From Candidatus Benthortus lauensis (GTDB lineage: Archaea > Thermoproteota > Nitrososphaeria_A > Caldarchaeales > Wolframiiraptoraceae): a stretch of 32,748 nt of DNA. Location of the stretch: the NCBI GenBank assembly GCA_021650775.1, contig JAHSRM010000087.1:1-32748 (forward strand). Reading direction: 5' to 3'. Positions 7,956-16,665 of this stretch are shown one piece after another; position 1 is the stretch's first letter; the number at the start of each line of letters is the position of its first letter. Below the pieces are notes generated by a model. That model searched no databases, was not told where the DNA came from, and saw only the letters and a program-made list of their open reading frames with translations. The position numbers and the translations under genes are program-made.

Positions 7956-8502
7956 TCCTCCTAACAACACCCCTCGACTCCAAGGCCCTCGCATTACCGG
8001 GGGGAAGAACGGCTATGTCTCCCTTCCTGAAGGGCCCGTAGGTCTCCAAGTCTTCTCCAACTATCTGGGGGAAGTCCTGTAGGAATGCTACGAGCTCGTA
8101 TCTGGCCTCTATGGGCCTCCAGTCCGGGTATGCGGCCGCCTCCACCAGGGTTTTGACACGTTCCCTATACTCGGTTATCGCCCTTCTCAGGCTCTCGTAT
8201 AGCTGATGCTCGGGGCCATACAGGTTCTCGGACGGCCTCCCCTCCTTGGCGTGCTTGACAATCTTCTCCATCCTGAGGGTGAAGAGCTCTTCGGCCAGCT
8301 TCTTGACGGCTTGTAGCTCCGCCTCCCTAAGCCTCGCCGAGAGGCTCTTCTTGTCCGAGACCCTTAGATAGGCCTTGGCCTGGGCCACGTAATCCCTTAT
8401 CATGTCCTCCAAGTCCTTGGGAAGAGCTATGAGGCCGCTGCTCTCCCTCTCCTTCATCCAGAGCTCGTAGAGAAGCTCGTAGAGTCCCGTCTCCCCCGAC
8501 AT
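7924..8502 (-). CDS. GINS complex subunit, Gins51 type
   Basis: 192 residues. It has a helical A domain (about 1-130) followed by a small beta B domain at the C-terminus: VAFLQDFPQIVGEDLETYGP, then FRKGDIAVLPPGNARALESRG. The A-then-B order and the YGPF.KGD..LP..NA..L..RG motif identify the Gins51 (Gins15) subunit rather than Gins23. GINS links the MCM helicase to primase and the GAN/Cdc45-like protein in the archaeal replisome. The gene follows the primase small subunit by 52 nt on the same strand, a well-known archaeal neighbourhood that supports the call. The 3' end overlaps the convergent Clp1 gene. Confidence 0.93.
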   Translation of the reverse strand: MSGETGLYELLYELWMKERESSGLIALPKDLEDMIRDYVAQAKAYLRVSDKKSLSARLREAELQAVKKLAEELFTLRMEKIVKHAKEGRPSENLYGPEHQLYESLRRAITEYRERVKTLVEAAAYPDWRPIEARYELVAFLQDFPQIVGEDLETYGPFRKGDIAVLPPGNARALESRGVVRRIRVGEPAVEE

Positions 8503-8554
8503 CCATTAGTGGTGGAGGGACTCCCTTCTTTTAAGAGGAGCGTTAAGATGGTCT

Positions 8555-9802
8555 TCACGAGGGAAGGAATGCTGCTCCCTTGCAGAGCAGTAGTGTCGCA
8601 GCCGCCAGGGGTAGCCTTAGCCTCTGGTTCCTGTATGGGCCGTATTCCTGGTCTCCGAGCCTGAACTTGGGAGAGCTTATCACATGTATCTCGGCCTCCT
8701 GGTCCATGGGTAGCGCTAAAGCCTCTGTGAAGGGGTCGAAGTCGTCGAGTGCCCCTGGGTCGAAGACCTTGGCCAGCATGCCTGTCTTGCCGTTGAGGGA
8801 GTTTCCGAGCCTGAGCAGCCTGTGGGTGTCGGTCGTTACCACGGAGTCTATGTGGGAGGAGGAGAGCCTTGCAGCGGCCTTGAAGAGGAGGAGGCGGCAT
8901 CCCAGGGAGAGGGCGTTCCATCCAGGCTTCTCCCCCCATGCCTCTGCCAAGGCCTCAACCTCCTCCGCACACCTCCAAGCCCTGGGGTCTCCCGTAAGCC
9001 TATGGAGCTGCTCGGCCGAGGGCTGGGATGCGAGCTGTAGGGCCGCTCTGGCTATTCTCCCCCTCCACCCTGGGTCGTTTAGGTCGGGTGCTGTCTCGGG
9101 GTCCACGCTCCTGGCCGTCAGCCCCATTGCCTTCGGCTCCAGGCCTACCCCGAGTATGTAGTCGGCTATCTCCTTCCTCTCCCTCTGGCCCAGCCCCAGA
9201 ACCCCCTCATCCTTCACGACCACATGGTATCCCCTGTTGCCCGAGAACGCCATGGATATCCTCCTGAACCCGAGGTCTAGTTGGAGGAAGTCTAGGAGCT
9301 TCCGTGCCTCCTCCCTGGCAGCCTCGAGACAGAGCTCGCAGACCCACTCGACCTTCATCAGCTTGCCTCCGCATGAGGGACAGGTCTCCGAGTCCCTTGG
9401 GTGGGGTGTCCGGCAGGCTGGGCAGACCTTGAAGTCATGGCTCTTCCCGCATCCTGTTTCGAGGTGGTCGGCGTCTATGTCGAAGATTAGCTCGGCTCCC
9501 ATCCACTCCTTCTCCTCCATGGGCGCCTTGGGGTAGCGGTAGAAGGCTGCTGAGTAGTGTAGGTGGAGGGGGGCTGCCTCCACGGCAAGCCTCCAGAGCT
9601 CCTCCTCGCTGGCCACGCTGAGATGCCTAACCATAATCTTCTCACCGAAGGTGAAGTATCCGAACTCCCGCTCCTGTATCCGCTCCGGGACATAGAGGAG
9701 CCTGTAGTTCTCCTCGTAGAACCTCCTGAAGACCCTCTCCACGAACCTCGACTCCCTCGGCCCCAGGAAGCTCAAGACCCTCCTATCCTCAGCCCCTCTC
9801 AA
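8555..9802 (-). CDS. priS: DNA primase small (catalytic) subunit PriS
   Basis: 415 residues from a TTG codon at 9802. This is the archaeo-eukaryotic primase catalytic subunit that makes primers for replication. The metal-binding Asp pair is in LIFDIDADHL (108, 110). The nucleotide-binding strand has the SGNRGYH signature (in AFSGNRGYHVVV). A zinc-binding region holds CPAC...CPSCGG...CELC (~125-165). The TARSVDPE segment follows. At 415 residues it is slightly longer than the usual 330-400, partly because of the four-plus cysteine zinc region. Its start overlaps the stop of a 37-residue membrane-protein frame, and GINS follows 52 nt downstream. Confidence 0.95.
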   Translation of the reverse strand: MRGAEDRRVLSFLGPRESRFVERVFRRFYEENYRLLYVPERIQEREFGYFTFGEKIMVRHLSVASEEELWRLAVEAAPLHLHYSAAFYRYPKAPMEEKEWMGAELIFDIDADHLETGCGKSHDFKVCPACRTPHPRDSETCPSCGGKLMKVEWVCELCLEAAREEARKLLDFLQLDLGFRRISMAFSGNRGYHVVVKDEGVLGLGQRERKEIADYILGVGLEPKAMGLTARSVDPETAPDLNDPGWRGRIARAALQLASQPSAEQLHRLTGDPRAWRCAEEVEALAEAWGEKPGWNALSLGCRLLLFKAAARLSSSHIDSVVTTDTHRLLRLGNSLNGKTGMLAKVFDPGALDDFDPFTEALALPMDQEAEIHVISSPKFRLGDQEYGPYRNQRLRLPLAAATLLLCKGAAFLPS

Positions 9803-9902
9803 GGGACGTATATATCGTGTATCCTATTATGAGGAGGAATGTGGCCAAGGCAAGCCAGAAAAGGCTCCCATACAGCAGGTCTATGAAGGCCTCTACACTC
9901 AT
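9789..9902 (-). CDS. 37-residue single-span membrane protein overlapping priS start
   Basis: ATG 9902 to TGA 9789 on the minus strand. The peptide starts MSVEAFIDLLYGS and then has one strongly hydrophobic span of about 18 residues (FWLALATFLLIIGYTIY), ending in TSLERG. The last 14 nt overlap the TTG start of the primase gene. An AT-rich box (TTTAATTC) lies about 30 nt upstream of the ATG, so the promoter that would serve priS fits this small gene better, with priS as the second cistron. No family is recognised. The hydrophobic pattern and tight overlap argue that it is real, but so short a frame could be chance. Confidence 0.5.
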   Translation of the reverse strand: MSVEAFIDLLYGSLFWLALATFLLIIGYTIYTSLERG

Positions 9903-10013
9903 CCCGAGACCCAATCCAACTACCTTGAATTAAAGCATTATCCTCCCGCACATTCGGGCACCCCCCTACTCCAAAAATAGGAGGCTTACCCATGTATTGG
10001 GAGGGGTCCTGGG

Positions 10014-11453
10014 TTGGCGATTCCGATAGGGTTGGTCTCGAGCGGTGCGAGTGAGTCGCATGCGACGGTCATACTCTATGATAACATGGAGAAGATGGTT
10101 CAGAACGAGAGCCTTGTCCTAATTCGGAACAAGAATGGGGGCGAGATACTTGCAGTGTGTAGGGGTGGGCGTGGGATAAACGAGAACGTTAGAGCGACGG
10201 GCTTCACGCCTGGAGTGGCATACGCAAGGGCTGGAAGGGTTCCAAGCAGCGCCAAGGAATACTACACATTCGAGCTGGAGGTCATAGGGGTCGTAACCGA
10301 TAACGGGGTGGAGCAGAACAAGCTCATCATAGCCCCCACCTCCCAGGTAGAGATGTTCACGGACGAGGACAACCCCATGAAGTATCTCGGGAACACGGAG
10401 CTAACCATAGGACACTACTGGGGGAAACCAAACTGGAAGGTCCCCGTCCTCAAGCAATACATCAACTACCACATAGGCATATTCGGGGTAACCGGCTCGG
10501 GGAAAAGCTACTTTACCAGATACGAGATCATACCCCTGCTTAGGAGGGCCGGATACTCGGTGATAGTGATGGACTGGAAGGGAAGCGACTACGCACCATA
10601 CTACGACACCGTCATCCCACTCGACTCCATCAAGGTGGACGACTACACCGTCCTCAAATACTTCAGCTCACTCACAAGGGACTTCGGATACAGGGGCAGG
10701 GAGGAGAACCCCGTGTCGGCGGCCTTCGAGAAGGCCTTGAGGAGGGTTGAGTGGAGGGGCAAGGAGCCATCGGAGGCGAGGAGGCTACTCTACGAGAAGG
10801 CGAGGGAGATACTCGAGGCCGAGGCCAGGAACGTTAAATCCGAGACCGCCAGGCTCTGGATCGATAGGCTGAACGCATCATTCGAGGAGATAACAGAAGA
10901 GGAGTTGGAGAAGTTCCTTGGGACCATAGAGCCGTGGGAGATATACGCCGAGGCAAAGGAGAAGGGAATCATAGTGATAGACATGAGTAAGGGCGAGGAG
11001 GACCAGAAGCTCGGGGCATTCTACGCAATAGCGAGATACCTGAAGAGGCTTATGGAGAAGAAGCAGAGGCTCGACATGGCCCTGGTAATCGACGAGGCCC
11101 CCCAGTATGCTCCGTGGCAGCCCCGGGGATTGGCGAAGGAGACCACCGACATAATAATCGACATGTGCGCCCTCGGTAGGAGCTATGGCCTCAGCATAGT
11201 TCTGCTCAGCCAGGGGATGGCGGGGGAGATAGGCCTCAACGCAGCTGTCAGGAGGAACCTTAACACCCAGTTCATAGGCAGGATTCATCCACTCGACTTG
11301 GAGGAGGCCCAGAAGCTCGCCTCATCCTACTACATCTCGGCCGACAGCCTCCTAACCCTGCCCCAGGGACACTTCTACTTCCTAGGTAGGATGAACCCCT
11401 CCCCGACACCCCTGCTGATAAGCTTCGAGATAGAGGAGGAGAAGGATGAGTAG
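10014..11453 (+). CDS. herA: HerA bipolar DNA helicase/translocase
   Basis: 479 residues. The N-terminal HAS beta-barrel domain (IPIGLVSSGASE...) is followed by a FtsK/HerA-type ATPase with Walker A GVTGSGKSY (~159-168), Walker B ALVIDEAPQ, and an arginine-finger region VRRNLNTQFIGRIH. HerA is a hexameric translocase that works with the nuclease NurA in resecting DNA ends for recombination. The TTG start at 10014 is supported by a GGAGGGG element 8 nt upstream (9999-10005). nurA overlaps its 3' end by 8 nt, the standard pairing. Mre11 and Rad50, often in the same operon, are not present here. Confidence 0.95.
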   Translation: MAIPIGLVSSGASESHATVILYDNMEKMVQNESLVLIRNKNGGEILAVCRGGRGINENVRATGFTPGVAYARAGRVPSSAKEYYTFELEVIGVVTDNGVEQNKLIIAPTSQVEMFTDEDNPMKYLGNTELTIGHYWGKPNWKVPVLKQYINYHIGIFGVTGSGKSYFTRYEIIPLLRRAGYSVIVMDWKGSDYAPYYDTVIPLDSIKVDDYTVLKYFSSLTRDFGYRGREENPVSAAFEKALRRVEWRGKEPSEARRLLYEKAREILEAEARNVKSETARLWIDRLNASFEEITEEELEKFLGTIEPWEIYAEAKEKGIIVIDMSKGEEDQKLGAFYAIARYLKRLMEKKQRLDMALVIDEAPQYAPWQPRGLAKETTDIIIDMCALGRSYGLSIVLLSQGMAGEIGLNAAVRRNLNTQFIGRIHPLDLEEAQKLASSYYISADSLLTLPQGHFYFLGRMNPSPTPLLISFEIEEEKDE

Positions 11454-12744
11454 CGAGGAGGAGTCCGCGGTCTCCAAGCTTCCGCCACCCCTCCAGGCAG
11501 ACTTCTTCGAGATGAGTGAGAGGGCTGCCCAGAAGGCCTTGGAGAGGATGATGAGGGAGAGGGAGAAGATGGCGGGGCTAAGGGGTAAGCTACGTTACAG
11601 GAGAATCCCGAGGATAGGCGGCGTCGAGGACATGAGGGTAGGTGTGGTGGACGGCTCATACTCACCCGACCTGAGCGAGAAGATGGGATACCGAGTCGGC
11701 GTCTACACGGCCTCCTACATGGTCTTGGACGGCAGGGGCATATACTCCGACGATGACGACGAGGCGATGACGATAGGATACGTTATGGCCCCCCAGGTTG
11801 GAAGCAGCCTACACGCCAAGAAGATTCTCAGCCTACTCGCAACCTACGCCGAGAGGGTCATGGCCGAGAGATGCATGAAGAAGTATGACGTGGACCTCCT
11901 GATACTCGACGGCTCATTCTACGGGTTCAGGACCAGGTGCAGCGAGGTGAAGAAGCGTGGCCTCGACGACTTCGACGGGGTTTGGGGACCGGGATCAGGG
12001 GGATTCAAGACTGCTTGGGACCTGATTAACGAGGTCTATGAGAGAAGTAGGAGGCTGGCGGAGAACGGCAGGACAATAGGGGTAATCAAGAGGCTTAGGA
12101 CCCAGGCCATAGATGGATGGCTCTTCGCTCAGAGATGGAGAATCGAGGACACCATGGGGAAGAATGACCGCCTACTCCTCTGGGCAACCATGAGGCCGGG
12201 CGAATACTTCGACTACAGGGACATACTGGGGGAGCAATACAGCTACCACCACTACTCCAACATAATGACTTGGATGAACGATGTTAGGAGGTGGGTTAGG
12301 GAGGCGGATGAGAGTGGGGAGGACAGGCTCAGGAGGGTTATGAGGTTCATAGACAGGAAGCTCATGACCCAGATTGGCACAGACCTCTGCCAGGACAAGA
12401 GGGTTATCGGTGAGGAGGCTTGGGCCGAGTGTGCGGCGAGGAAGGTTGCGGAGATTACGGGTCTCAGAAGAATCTACATCAGGCCGCATGATGCCGCCCC
12501 ATTCTGCGTCGAGTTAGGAAACGGGGTAGACCTGGAGACCGTGGTGGGCTACCTCTCATGGAGCGTGAATAAGGCCACGGGCCTGCCCTTCCCACTCGAC
12601 CTAATAGACGAGCTAATCTCACTTGATAGGAGGATTTCGAGGGAGTTCGCCGAGGAGGTGGAGGCCAGGATACTCCTGAAGAGGGCCCTAAACATGAGCG
12701 AGGTCAGGGAGGAGTTCACGCCCCTGAACCCCCAGAAGGAGTAG
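11446..12744 (+). CDS. nurA: NurA 5'-3' nuclease
   Basis: 432 residues. NurA is the nuclease partner of HerA and has an RNase H-like fold with metal-binding acidic residues. Motif I is GVVDGSYSPD with the catalytic Asp, and a second conserved Asp lies in LLILDGSFYG. A basic strand GVIKRLRT and a C-terminal FPLDLID...LISLD...RRISREF helix complete the family pattern. The ATG overlaps the herA stop by 8 nt and is preceded by GGAGGAGAAGG, so translation is coupled. At 432 residues it is longer than the ~340-residue Sulfolobus protein. The difference includes an insert around residues 155-190 rich in Gly/Asp. Confidence 0.93.
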   Translation: MSSEEESAVSKLPPPLQADFFEMSERAAQKALERMMREREKMAGLRGKLRYRRIPRIGGVEDMRVGVVDGSYSPDLSEKMGYRVGVYTASYMVLDGRGIYSDDDDEAMTIGYVMAPQVGSSLHAKKILSLLATYAERVMAERCMKKYDVDLLILDGSFYGFRTRCSEVKKRGLDDFDGVWGPGSGGFKTAWDLINEVYERSRRLAENGRTIGVIKRLRTQAIDGWLFAQRWRIEDTMGKNDRLLLWATMRPGEYFDYRDILGEQYSYHHYSNIMTWMNDVRRWVREADESGEDRLRRVMRFIDRKLMTQIGTDLCQDKRVIGEEAWAECAARKVAEITGLRRIYIRPHDAAPFCVELGNGVDLETVVGYLSWSVNKATGLPFPLDLIDELISLDRRISREFAEEVEARILLKRALNMSEVREEFTPLNPQKE

Positions 12745-12748
12745 CGTC

Positions 12749-13798
12749 ATGAAGGCCTGGATAGATATACTGAGCCCGAAGCAGCTCTGGATGTTCACGA
12801 GGCTTGCGGAGGAGCTTGAGAGAAGGGGCTGGGAGGTTCTGCTAACCTCCAGGAGATACGAGCAGCTGGACGAGTTAATCGAGACCGTTTTCCAGGGATG
12901 GGATATACTGAGGGTTGGGGAGTGGGGCGGGGGAACCCTTGAGGGAAAACTCAAGGCCAGCGCCAAGAGGCTCCTAGAGCTTACACGCATCATCCCCGAA
13001 CACAGGCCGGATATAGCGTTCTCAAGCGGCTCCCCCGAGGCCTCAAGGATAATCTACGGGCTAGGCAAACCCCACATACTCGTCTCCGATACACCTCACT
13101 CGCCTGTGAACCCCCTGAGCGCCCCCCTCTCGGCCAGGGTGATGACCCCTTGGGTGATAAGTAGGGAGGAGTGGGTTAGGGCTGGGGCTATGAGGGCTGC
13201 GGTGAGGCATTACAGGGCCCTTGACCCGTGGTTCTGGCTTAGAGGCCTGAGGGAGGATGACTCGGCTCTGAGGGAGCTTGGGCTGAGCAGGGGGCGGTAT
13301 GTGTTGGTGAGGCTTCCCGAGACCCAGGCAGCATATCTTAATGTAAGCGACGAGGAGTTCCTCACATGGCTTAGGGGCGCCCTCGGAGACATGGAGGCAG
13401 TCGTCCTCCCAAGGTATAGGCGTCAGGCCGAGCTTGCCGAGAGAATCCTCCCGAACGCCCTGGTGGTCAGGAGGCTTCTACCAGGCCCACCCATACTCAG
13501 GCACGCAGCGGTCTTCGTGGGCGGTGGAGGAACCATGACCCAGGAGGCGGCGCTCATGGGTGTTCCGAACCTCTCGGTGTATCCGGGGAGGCTTCCAACG
13601 GTCTTGAGGTATCTTGTCGGCCGTGGCCTCGTCCTAAGGGTTAGGAGTGTCAGGGGCCTGGTTAAAGCCCTCGGGGAGATTCTCGGGAACCTGGATTCCT
13701 GGGCGGAGAGGTGGAGGAGGAGGTCGGCAAGGCTGAGGAGCATTATGGAGGAGCCTGAGAGGAGGGTGGCGGAGGCCGCCGAGAAGCTGTTAGGATAG
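12749..13798 (+). CDS. DUF354 family protein, glycosyltransferase-like fold
   Basis: 349 residues beginning MKAWIDILSPKQLWMF, the hallmark opening of archaeal DUF354 proteins, which resemble the two-Rossmann GT-B glycosyltransferases (MurG/epimerase-like). Conserved-looking segments are the first glycine-poor Rossmann domain with DIAFSSGSPEASR and ILVSDTPHSP, and a C-terminal nucleotide-binding-like patch AVFVGGGGTMTQEAALMGVP. That last motif is typical of GT-B and UDP-GlcNAc epimerase folds. No substrate is known. It starts 4 nt after nurA and is likely in the same transcript, though a role in DNA repair does not follow. Its 3' end overlaps the convergent gene by 9 nt. Confidence 0.8.
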   Translation: MKAWIDILSPKQLWMFTRLAEELERRGWEVLLTSRRYEQLDELIETVFQGWDILRVGEWGGGTLEGKLKASAKRLLELTRIIPEHRPDIAFSSGSPEASRIIYGLGKPHILVSDTPHSPVNPLSAPLSARVMTPWVISREEWVRAGAMRAAVRHYRALDPWFWLRGLREDDSALRELGLSRGRYVLVRLPETQAAYLNVSDEEFLTWLRGALGDMEAVVLPRYRRQAELAERILPNALVVRRLLPGPPILRHAAVFVGGGGTMTQEAALMGVPNLSVYPGRLPTVLRYLVGRGLVLRVRSVRGLVKALGEILGNLDSWAERWRRRSARLRSIMEEPERRVAEAAEKLLG

Positions 13799-15418
13799 CC
13801 TCGACCTAATGTCCTCCAGGGCCTCCGTGAAGCGTCTATGCGTCTCCCTCATCCTCCTGAGATGGTCCTCCGCTATCCTCCTGAATGCGGACCTGCCCAT
13901 CCTCCCGGTTAGGTAGCTGTGGGTGGCTATCCAGAGGGAGTCTATCTCCTCCTCGAGCCTCTTAGCGGAGTCGGCCAGCTCCCTGAGCCTGTCCTCCATC
14001 CCAGGCATGGTCTTCCTCACCTCGCCTATCAGGGCCACCAGCTTTCCAACCCTCCTCTTCATATCGCTTCTCAGCTCAAGTATCCTGGGGCGGATGAACC
14101 CTTTATCGAGGATTTTCTGCGAGGTTATCAGGTCTGCTGCGGAGAGGTAGTCGGCTGAGAGTGTGTCGGCCTCCCTGAGCAGCTCCCCGCCAGGCCCCAC
14201 CGCCTCGGGTCTGCCACGCCTAACATACACCGAGACCACGGAGCCTATCGCCACGATAATCGCCGCAGCCCACAGGTATGGCAGGATGCTGAACCTGCCG
14301 ACCGATTCACGGTAGTCTATCCTCGCCTGGATGCCACGGTAGTTGAAGGGGTCTATGTGGGTGAACGTGAATCCCAGCACCAGGGTCTCGGGGTATATTC
14401 GCTCCAGCTTATCGGCCTCGGGCTCGGTTGAGACTATCTCCACGGAGCTTAGGACCGCCTCCACGTTATACACTCTAACGGTTAGGTTGAGGGGTAGGAT
14501 TAGCCCTATGCTTAGTGTTCCGCCGCCCTTCTCCAAGGGGGTCTCGGGCCTGAAGACCACCTCCACGGAGCCTGCCTCACCCTCGTCTATCCCCTCCCTG
14601 AGATTCACCGTCAAGGTCTTCTTCTCGAGGTTGAAGCTCCCCCTAATCTTCCCCAAGGGGTCCCTAACCTCAACTATCCTAGAGGCCTCGGGTAGATTCA
14701 TGACGAGGGTGTTTAGGGTCGAGCCTCCGAGGTTCCTTATCCTTAGCTTGAGGGAGAACGTGCCCTCCGTTAGGTCCGCTCTCAGGGTTGCCTCGGTTAT
14801 GTCGAGTAGCTTGAGGTCCCCGCTCCTGAAGTTTACGGCAAGGCTCTGCGGACTCCTGTCCGTGAAATCCACCTCCTTACGCTCAGCCTCAAGTATGCCC
14901 TTCTCTCCCTCAACCTCCTTGAGGAACTCCGGGGAACTCTCAACGACCGTCGTATCGCTTGGAAGGATTACCCTGAGTTTTAGGGTGCCGCTGCCCTCCT
15001 GGAGTATCGGCGACACCGGGAAGCTTAGGGTGAAGGAGCCGTCAGGGTTCCTCTCAACTATGTCCCTGAATATTGTTGTTAGATGGACCACATCCCCCGA
15101 ACCTGATCTAACCTTAATGGTGAATAAGTCGCCGGATACCGTTAGCTCGGGTTCAGGGTCCTCCTCTGAGCGGTAATTCACCATGTATTTTACAAGCTCC
15201 CTTGGAAAGGATATCTCGGTTATGTCTCCTCTTCTTGGAACTGTGTCTGAGACGTAGAGGAGGCCGTATTCGTTTAGCTCGATTACTCTGGAGGCCTGCT
15301 GGGTTTGTGGAGATACGGGTGGAAGCAGGGAGACCAGTATGAGTATAGTGATTGTTATTGGGAGTATGAGTCTCCTCAAGGCCCTTTCACCGGCTCTCCT
15401 GCCCAGACTCCCCCTCAT
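13790..15418 (-). CDS. Secreted/membrane-anchored protein with ribophorin I-like architecture
   Basis: 542 residues. An N-terminal signal or signal-anchor (LILPITITILILVSLLPPV, about 17-35) is followed by roughly 335 residues of beta-rich extracellular sequence that seems to form two domains. The first opens RVIELNEYGLLYVSDTV and the second spans about 205-370. One membrane span lies at ~376-398 (WAAAIIVAIGSVVSVYV), and ~143 cytoplasmic residues follow as long charged helices, probably a coiled coil or helical bundle. This order (signal, beta domains, span, helical cytosolic tail) is that of eukaryotic ribophorin I, an oligosaccharyltransferase subunit, and the RVIE...G...V opening resembles its second domain. 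Homology is an inference by eye. The start overlaps tatA by 32 nt, so the two are coupled. Confidence 0.55.
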   Translation of the reverse strand: MRGSLGRRAGERALRRLILPITITILILVSLLPPVSPQTQQASRVIELNEYGLLYVSDTVPRRGDITEISFPRELVKYMVNYRSEEDPEPELTVSGDLFTIKVRSGSGDVVHLTTIFRDIVERNPDGSFTLSFPVSPILQEGSGTLKLRVILPSDTTVVESSPEFLKEVEGEKGILEAERKEVDFTDRSPQSLAVNFRSGDLKLLDITEATLRADLTEGTFSLKLRIRNLGGSTLNTLVMNLPEASRIVEVRDPLGKIRGSFNLEKKTLTVNLREGIDEGEAGSVEVVFRPETPLEKGGGTLSIGLILPLNLTVRVYNVEAVLSSVEIVSTEPEADKLERIYPETLVLGFTFTHIDPFNYRGIQARIDYRESVGRFSILPYLWAAAIIVAIGSVVSVYVRRGRPEAVGPGGELLREADTLSADYLSAADLITSQKILDKGFIRPRILELRSDMKRRVGKLVALIGEVRKTMPGMEDRLRELADSAKRLEEEIDSLWIATHSYLTGRMGRSAFRRIAEDHLRRMRETHRRFTEALEDIRSRLS

Positions 15419-15704
15419 TATTTAAGGCTATTCCAGCCCTCCTCAGAATCTCCTCGGATATCTCGTCTTTGGTCTTCCCCTCGGTCTCTATCCCAAGGCT
15501 CTTGGCAACCTCTATTAGCTTCTCGTCGCTTGCCTCAAGCCCGGCCTTGATTATCTCGGTCCTAAGCTCCGTGGACGCCCTCTCGAACTCCCTCCTCGCC
15601 TCGCCCAAAGCCCTCGCTATCTTGGGTATCTTTGAGGGGTCCCAGAGGATTAAGACTATGACTATGACCGCCACGAATATCCATTCAACGCCCTCTATCG
15701 CCAT
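15387..15704 (-). CDS. tatA: Twin-arginine translocase subunit TatA/TatB family
   Basis: 105 residues. A single N-terminal membrane span (EWIFVAVIVIVLILWDPSKI) ends in a W-x-P-x-K-I-P hinge and is followed by the amphipathic helix IARALGEARREFERASTEL, the canonical TatA/E topology. The C-terminal part is charged, ending QESR. TatA subunits form the pore for export of folded proteins carrying twin-Arg signals. TatC is not in this window. A GGTGGAG element lies 6 nt upstream of the ATG. The 3' end overlaps the next gene by 32 nt. One protein may serve as both TatA and TatB, as in many archaea. Confidence 0.9.
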   Translation of the reverse strand: MAIEGVEWIFVAVIVIVLILWDPSKIPKIARALGEARREFERASTELRTEIIKAGLEASDEKLIEVAKSLGIETEGKTKDEISEEILRRAGIALNNEGESGQESR

Positions 15705-15744
15705 ACCAGCTCCACCAAGAAGGGTGAGGAAGGCTATATTACTT

Positions 15745-16665
15745 TTAGAGCTGGATACCGCTCTCTATCTTCTCGTCGGTTAGGATTAGGGTCTCGGCGC
15801 CCCAATTCCTTGTGAGTGCTTCGGTGAGGGAGAATAGGGCTTCATGGATTCTCCCGGAGTAGAATTTGAGGCCCCTGACACCCCTATCCCTAATCCTCTC
15901 CTCAACCTCCCCTCCACTAAGCTCCGAGGGTAAACCAGCCTTGGAGCCTACCGCAAATCCCCAGATGGATGCGAAGGACTTGACGTAGACCGAGTATCCG
16001 CAGGTCTTCGGGAACACCTCCCCGAGGGTCCGGATTATCGAGAGATAGGTCCTGAGGGAGTGGGAGAGGGAGGATGCCTGGGTCACAAGCAGCCCGTCCC
16101 TCTTCAGCTTTCTGTATGCGGTGGAGTAGAATTCCTTGGTGTAGAGCTTTGCGGCAGGCCCCCACTCCACGGGGTCGGTGGCATCCATTATTATCACGTC
16201 ATATGACTCGTCGGGCTGGCTCTCAAGAAAACTCCTCCCCTCAGATATAACAAGCTTGAGACGCCTATCCTCGAATGCTCCCTGGGACCATGAGGGAAGC
16301 TTCTCCCTCACGATATCTATTAGCTCGCCGTCCAAATCCACCATCGTTATCGACTCGACGCCCCCATACCTCTCAACCTCCCTAATCGTCGCACCCTCGC
16401 CGCCTCCTATGACTAGGACCTCCCTCGGGTTGGGGTGGGTGAGCATGACAGGGTGGACGAGGGACTCATGGTAGATGAACTCGTCTATCTCCGCTGACTG
16501 GAGAAGCCCGTCCAGGACCAGGGCCAACCCGTAATCCTTCGTCCTGACTATATCGACCTTCTGATACCTGGTTCTCCCGGAGTAGAGTATCTCCTCTAGG
16601 CCGTAGAGGACCGCCAGGCTCTTGCTGAGCCACTCCATTATGTATGTGGAGGGGCGGCTACTCAA
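15745..16665 (-). CDS. speE: Polyamine aminopropyltransferase (spermidine synthase family)
   Basis: 306 residues from TTG 16665; an alternative start is the ATG at 16638. It has the spermidine-synthase order: beta domain with LVLDGLLQSAEIDEFIYHES, the AdoMet-type motif VLVIGGGEGATIREV, the acidic MVDLDGELI strand, and the aminopropyl-transfer segment VIIMDATDPVEWGPA with the catalytic Asp, followed by LYTKEFY. It transfers aminopropyl groups from decarboxylated AdoMet to a diamine. In thermophilic archaea the acceptor may be agmatine rather than putrescine, which the sequence does not decide. The start overlaps speD by 8 nt, so donor-producing and donor-using enzymes are made together. Confidence 0.93.
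   Translation of the reverse strand: MSSRPSTYIMEWLSKSLAVLYGLEEILYSGRTRYQKVDIVRTKDYGLALVLDGLLQSAEIDEFIYHESLVHPVMLTHPNPREVLVIGGGEGATIREVERYGGVESITMVDLDGELIDIVREKLPSWSQGAFEDRRLKLVISEGRSFLESQPDESYDVIIMDATDPVEWGPAAKLYTKEFYSTAYRKLKRDGLLVTQASSLSHSLRTYLSIIRTLGEVFPKTCGYSVYVKSFASIWGFAVGSKAGLPSELSGGEVEERIRDRGVRGLKFYSGRIHEALFSLTEALTRNWGAETLILTDEKIESGIQL

Noticed and set aside
9903-10013. Replication origin in the priS-herA divergent spacer
   Set aside because: The spacer is short, holds two promoters, and shows no ORB-like G-rich repeats; only a weak CCCG/CGGG inverted repeat is present.
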